DNA from: an uncultured Pirellulaceae bacterium
GTDB lineage: Bacteria; Planctomycetota; Planctomycetia; Pirellulales; Pirellulaceae
Length of the DNA: 18,329 bases
Direction of reading: 5' to 3'
Assembly: GCA_934255105.1 (NCBI GenBank)
Contig: CAKQNH010000013.1
Location: 1-18,329 of the forward strand
Part shown: piece after piece, positions 15,901 through 18,329 of the stretch
Position numbering within the stretch: position 1 is the first letter of the stretch
Layout of the letters: the number at the start of each line of letters is the position of its first letter
Translations under genes and position numbers: made by a program
The notes under the pieces: model-generated
What the model was told of the DNA's origin: nothing
Databases searched by the model: none
What the model saw: the letters and a program-made list of their open reading frames with translations, nothing else

Positions 15901-17645
15901 ACAATCTCGGGCAATTGCTGTTTGATCCCTGGGTGATTGTCGCGGGCATGGCAGGCTATGCAGTTGTTCTCGCGCAGCAGTGCTTCACCACGGTCGGCAC
16001 TCAGCGCCCATGGCGTGGGCTCATTCCAGTAGGCTTGCAACGCAGCACGCTGCGTGGGATTCAAACCGAAGCCTGGGCGATGTTCGGAGGGCTGGGCATC
16101 TTGCAAACATCCGTCATCCCAGCGACTGGCCGCAGTCAGCAGAGAGGTGTCCAGTGGGGCCGCTAGTTTCTCGGGCAGTTGGTGACAGCTACCGCAGCGG
16201 TAGGCGGTAAGCAATTTGGCACCACGGGCCGCATCTCCAGCAATCGCCACTGGGCTATCTGCATCTTGCGGGGCTTTAAGGTCGTTAGCCTCGTTGCGGT
16301 CCGTAGTAGGCTCCTTGTGGTTGCTAGCCTCCTTATCGAGCGAAGCCAAGTAGCTCGCCAGATCGAGCTGCTCGAGGGGCGTGAGTTCAAAATCGGGCAT
16401 GCGGTGGTCGGCATTGACTCGCGCAGGGGCATCTAGCCACCGCCGAAAGAAGTCGCTCGGGCGCTTGCGATGGATCTCAGATAAATCGCCACCGCCAAAT
16501 AGCTTGCGATCCAGCTCGCCACTTTGCCCTAGCTCACCAACTTGGTGACATGCCAAACAACCGATCGACACGAACGTCAGTTCACCTTGGGCCACATCCC
16601 CTTTGGTGCGCAGCTTGGGAGCCTTTTTAGGGCGCTTTTTATTGGCCTCCACGAGCTCTGACTCGAGCGAACGGAGTTTCTCCGGCTGCAGCGAAGCTTG
16701 CCACAAGGCAGCCACGATATCCTGGGCTTCTGTTTCGGTCATTTCGAAAGCGGGTAGGTGATGGCTACTCCCACCCTCCTCTGCTGCCGGTGAAGCGGCT
16801 GAGTCATCCGGATTGGAAGCAGTTGTCTGGGATGCGAGTCCTGTGGCGGGCTGTGTTAATTGTTTCACCAGCCATTCGGGGCGCAGATTGCCGCGCAGTT
16901 GCGTAAGGGCGGGGGCTGACAAGTGTTCCGCCATGTGTCCCGCTGAGCTCGCTTCCGCGAGACTACCGCCGTTTGGCAGTTTGGCCTGGGAGGCGACTGA
17001 GGGACGATGGTGGCAAGCCGTACATCTCAATCCGCGATCGAGCAATTGTCCCATTTGAAAGTGGTCTTGGGGGGCACCCTCGGTAGCATGAAACAGGAAA
17101 TGCGATCCAATGGGTTCCAGCGCAAACGCGGGGCCCGACCAGTAGAGCCCCAGTTGGGCTGTCGGGCTGGCCGTAGGCCGGAAGTCGATCTGCAGTGGAT
17201 GGTATCCGAAGTTCAGTTCGATGGGCGCGCACTCGAACCACTGCGGCGCATCGCATCGTGCGTCCAGGAGCAGTTTCCCCGCCAAGCTGACTTGTACCTC
17301 TCCGGCCATGAACATCTGCAATCGGAATGTGCCGTTATCTCGGGCCCACAAATGCCCTTTCCAGGTGACGCCAGTCGCATTGTCATCCGCCGGACCACCT
17401 CCCTGCGCACTCCCCTGCTGTGTCGGGCTCGGCAGGTGCAATTCATGCAGGGATACGTCTGGCACTAGGCGAGTCAGGCTATGTCCGGCCGTGCGGACTT
17501 CAGCGACTAGTCCCGGGGCGTAGGGAGGCAGATCGTCGTCGTCGCTGTCGGGCTGGGCGGTCGCCGTGCGCGCCGATAGAAGCAGAGTAATGCTCAGTAC
17601 CAACAGGAGCCAGCGCTGAATGAGTTTGCGAAATGGTTGAGGCAT
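12924..17645 (-). CDS. Very large exported multihaem protein: PA14-like region, five CXXCH motifs, C-terminal beta-propeller
   Basis: A 1573-residue protein starting with a signal peptide (residues 1-30, hydrophobic WLLLVLSITLLLSA, cleavage near ATA-QPD). Residues about 60-190 look like a PA14 carbohydrate-binding-type domain (GTFRLQMFMAGEVQVSLAGK, LGLYWSGP). Five c-type haem attachment motifs follow: CTACH (208-212), CLACH (363-367), CGSCH (484-488), CIACH (562-566) and CQSCH (726-730). Candidate axial methionines lie in HRMPDF (416), VRMPRF (631) and MEMP (777). Residues about 805-1090 form an unassigned beta-rich region. Residues about 1100-1470 resemble glucose/sorbosone dehydrogenase propellers (IALAWDAAGDCFVGSLKGRV, RFPMGIALSRDGELFATDNQ) and include a calcium-loop-like DRDGDGLAD (1142-1150). 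An Ig-like tail closes the chain. It probably oxidises a sugar or polyol in the periplasm and passes electrons through the haems. The start has no strong ribosome binding site. It is divergent from the PQQ-type gene. Confidence 0.9.
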   Translation of the reverse strand: MPQPFRKLIQRWLLLVLSITLLLSARTATAQPDSDDDDLPPYAPGLVAEVRTAGHSLTRLVPDVSLHELHLPSPTQQGSAQGGGPADDNATGVTWKGHLWARDNGTFRLQMFMAGEVQVSLAGKLLLDARCDAPQWFECAPIELNFGYHPLQIDFRPTASPTAQLGLYWSGPAFALEPIGSHFLFHATEGAPQDHFQMGQLLDRGLRCTACHHRPSVASQAKLPNGGSLAEASSAGHMAEHLSAPALTQLRGNLRPEWLVKQLTQPATGLASQTTASNPDDSAASPAAEEGGSSHHLPAFEMTETEAQDIVAALWQASLQPEKLRSLESELVEANKKRPKKAPKLRTKGDVAQGELTFVSIGCLACHQVGELGQSGELDRKLFGGGDLSEIHRKRPSDFFRRWLDAPARVNADHRMPDFELTPLEQLDLASYLASLDKEASNHKEPTTDRNEANDLKAPQDADSPVAIAGDAARGAKLLTAYRCGSCHQLPEKLAAPLDTSLLTAASRWDDGCLQDAQPSEHRPGFGLNPTQRAALQAYWNEPTPWALSADRGEALLRENNCIACHARDNHPGIKQQLPEIVAAVPELAPRLSALAPPSLTAIGDKLYEHALRASITRTSLPLRPWLDVRMPRFTFSESQLQSLTQSLIEHDRIPPMNGSAEAGAAAAGGERPGDSLAPELPSELTREPPQKVADQDSAAPTDSLLADAVNQMAAARLVTAEGFGCQSCHAIGAVEAPKVDLNARGTNLAMLGERLRPSWFQRWVRNPSRIVPRMEMPAIQTPVHGVLQDSLDLQLDALWAVLNTPDFIPPRPGPVRVVRTHNDAELNERAWLLTSVLEIGPKIFIRPLVVGLPNRHNFLFDLETGQLSTWWLGDTAHQHTRGKTWFWEPGVGVLTQPDQVLESVRIVDASGRTWQPTPLGQFATQFDRSEHVDNAIAWRGRLHMTPVKTEPASTTETPDARWLNIVQTLQAVEFGTDAVSSCTTRLTGLQPGDRVQWHSSAVAVSPPVANSGNWSSSLQLGETLIDISSRTPIEANELGLFDFVPMSASETSAASTAQGSAVQGGTVQWTSSYRARVPTDRFPAAPPTETAIEPQALDVVPGYSAIQLPLPPNEMPIALAWDAAGDCFVGSLKGRVLKLGDRDGDGLADHYELISDELPTPYGLWAGEEGIDALAKFGLVRLTPPRKAGDPFDATIVADGWGSSADYHDWAVGLERDAQGNYYMALPCQQDDRSPAAAYLRGTALKLVPMRASHEPRQYRIEVLSAGLRFPMGIALSRDGELFATDNQGNYNPFNELNHLQAGKRYGFINKLENHDGFSPPFESPAIDLPHPWTRSVNGLCFLQTPLNLPQETPLFGPFEGHLIGCEMNGRFLVRMSLQKVGDDFQGAAYLFSRPPVEAGDSAPLQIGQETSAKSRKNFEGPIVCEVSPRGELYVGSLLDSGWGGGQNSGSIVRLTPAGDLPLGIAEVRATPRGFEVDFTQPIDGEKAVAIDNYQLRSYRRISTPAYGGDDQDERHETILSARVSEDRKQVMLELSDLRAGFVYELNIAALGSDSQSLFPSQAHYSMRSIPQ

Positions 17646-17877
17646 ATAATGTCAAATAAATCTTGAGGAAATTGGCACTCTCCCACTTGCGGGAGGGGCG
17701 GACGTGTCAGCGACCGAGGAGGCGGGGCGGAGTGTCTGCAGATTGATCAACCAAAAACGCACTCCGAACCATTTATCCTAGCACGAATAGTTTACAATTT
17801 GGGGGCGATTCGGCCAGCATTGGAATAAACACCTGCCTTCGGAAGCCGCTTACCAATTATAAAGCAGACAATCCTTC
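17646..17877. promoter_or_regulatory. Divergent intergenic region between the multihaem gene and the PQQ-type gene
   Basis: The 232-bp gap must hold the promoters of both outward-facing genes. A GC-rich hairpin CTCCC-ACTTGC-GGGAG (17680-17695) leads into a G-rich stretch. That segment resembles dispersed non-coding elements I associate with planctomycetes. TTTACA at 17791 and, on the opposite strand, TTGTAA followed by TAAATG after 16 bp are possible promoter boxes, but neither is convincing. Confidence 0.4.
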
Positions 17878-18329
17878 ATGCATGCTTCAACACCACGCTC
17901 TCGCTCGCTCGGGCTATGGCTGCCTGATTTCGGAGTTTTTTTCGGAGTAGTTTTTTTCGGAGTATTGTCGAGCAGTATTGGGCTAATTGCGGGCGACACG
18001 TGGCCAGGCTTCCGTGGCCCGACGTGGGATGGGCACGCTAGCTCACTGAAATTGCCGACGGTCTGGAGCGAGGACCAAAATGTGACCTGGAAGGTGCCTG
18101 TCGCTGGGCACGGGCATTCGTCCCCAGTGATCGCTGATGGGCAGATTTGGCTGACCACGGCCATCGCGAGCGAATTGACTGCGGAGCAACGGCAAGCCCG
18201 AGCAGACGATTTGGTCCGATTCAAAACTAAGCAATTGGAACTAGTAGGCAATGTTTCCCTGCGCGCCGTGTGTTTTGATTTGCATTCAGGCAAGCAGGTG
18301 CATGACATTGAAATCTTCTCGGTGGATGA
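17878..18329 (+). CDS. PQQ-binding-like beta-propeller repeat protein, exported; 3' end beyond window
   Basis: The frame opens with ATG at 17878 and runs 150 codons to the right edge without a stop. Residues 1-38 form a long signal peptide with the hydrophobic core FGVFFGVVFFGVLSSSIGLI. The mature part begins DTWPGFRGPTWDGHA, the WPxFRGP motif typical of planctomycete PQQ-like propeller proteins. It is followed by WKVPVAGHGHSSPVIADGQI, the first propeller blade, and CFDLHSGKQVHDIEIF, the start of the next. An insertion (ELTAEQRQARADDLVRFKTK) sits between blades. Family members are usually 400-600 residues, so most of the protein is missing here. No clear ribosome binding site is visible. Whether it binds PQQ or is only structurally related cannot be told from this part. 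Confidence 0.88.
   Translation, partial: MHASTPRSRSLGLWLPDFGVFFGVVFFGVLSSSIGLIAGDTWPGFRGPTWDGHASSLKLPTVWSEDQNVTWKVPVAGHGHSSPVIADGQIWLTTAIASELTAEQRQARADDLVRFKTKQLELVGNVSLRAVCFDLHSGKQVHDIEIFSVD

Noticed and set aside
17850..18308. Minus-strand 152-residue ORF at the right edge
   Set aside because: It is antisense to the PQQ-type propeller gene, whose signal peptide and WPGFRGP motif are clear.

Overview
The window reads as chromosomal DNA of a planctomycete, most likely a member of the Pirellulaceae. This rests on several traits seen together: a bacterial MfnB-type C1-cofactor gene, a very large secreted protein joining a PA14-like domain, haem-binding CXXCH motifs and a beta-propeller, a PQQ-type propeller gene opening with WPGFRG, weak or absent ribosome binding sites at most genes, and low-complexity intergenic repeats of a kind I associate with this group. 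No taxonomic search was possible, so the assignment is inference.

Left block (1-6402). A leftward cluster holds an MfnB-like synthase, a 92-residue unknown protein and a secreted M16 zinc peptidase that runs off the left edge. Diverging from it, rightward, are ribonuclease D and a Gfo/Idh/MocA oxidoreductase. A gene-free stretch (6403-6780) carries a candidate hairpin and a small element with perfect 11-bp inverted arms. It is followed by a short secreted protein of unknown function (6781-7332).

Central block (7369-10333). A leftward gnd-zwf operon encodes both dehydrogenases of the oxidative pentose phosphate pathway. It converges on the secreted-protein gene across a small hairpin.

Accessory block (about 10334-12923). 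A tRNA-Cys(GCA) gene borders roughly 2.2 kb of low-density DNA. This holds a HicB-like protein coupled to an unrecognised 72-residue ORF, an open-frame remnant of a type I restriction HsdR subunit, short perfect tandem duplications, and a 13-copy array of a 34-36 bp repeat built from three small quasi-palindromes.

Right block (12924-18329). A leftward 1573-residue secreted protein (PA14-like region, five CXXCH motifs, C-terminal sorbosone-dehydrogenase-like propeller) is divergent from a rightward PQQ-like propeller protein cut by the right edge. The pair suggests exported oxidative or electron-transfer chemistry, but no substrate can be read from sequence.

No complete novel defence or mobile system is visible. 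The best leads are the multihaem fusion, the 13-copy array, the MfnB homologue outside an obvious C1 cluster, and the HicB gene coupled to a non-HicA partner.
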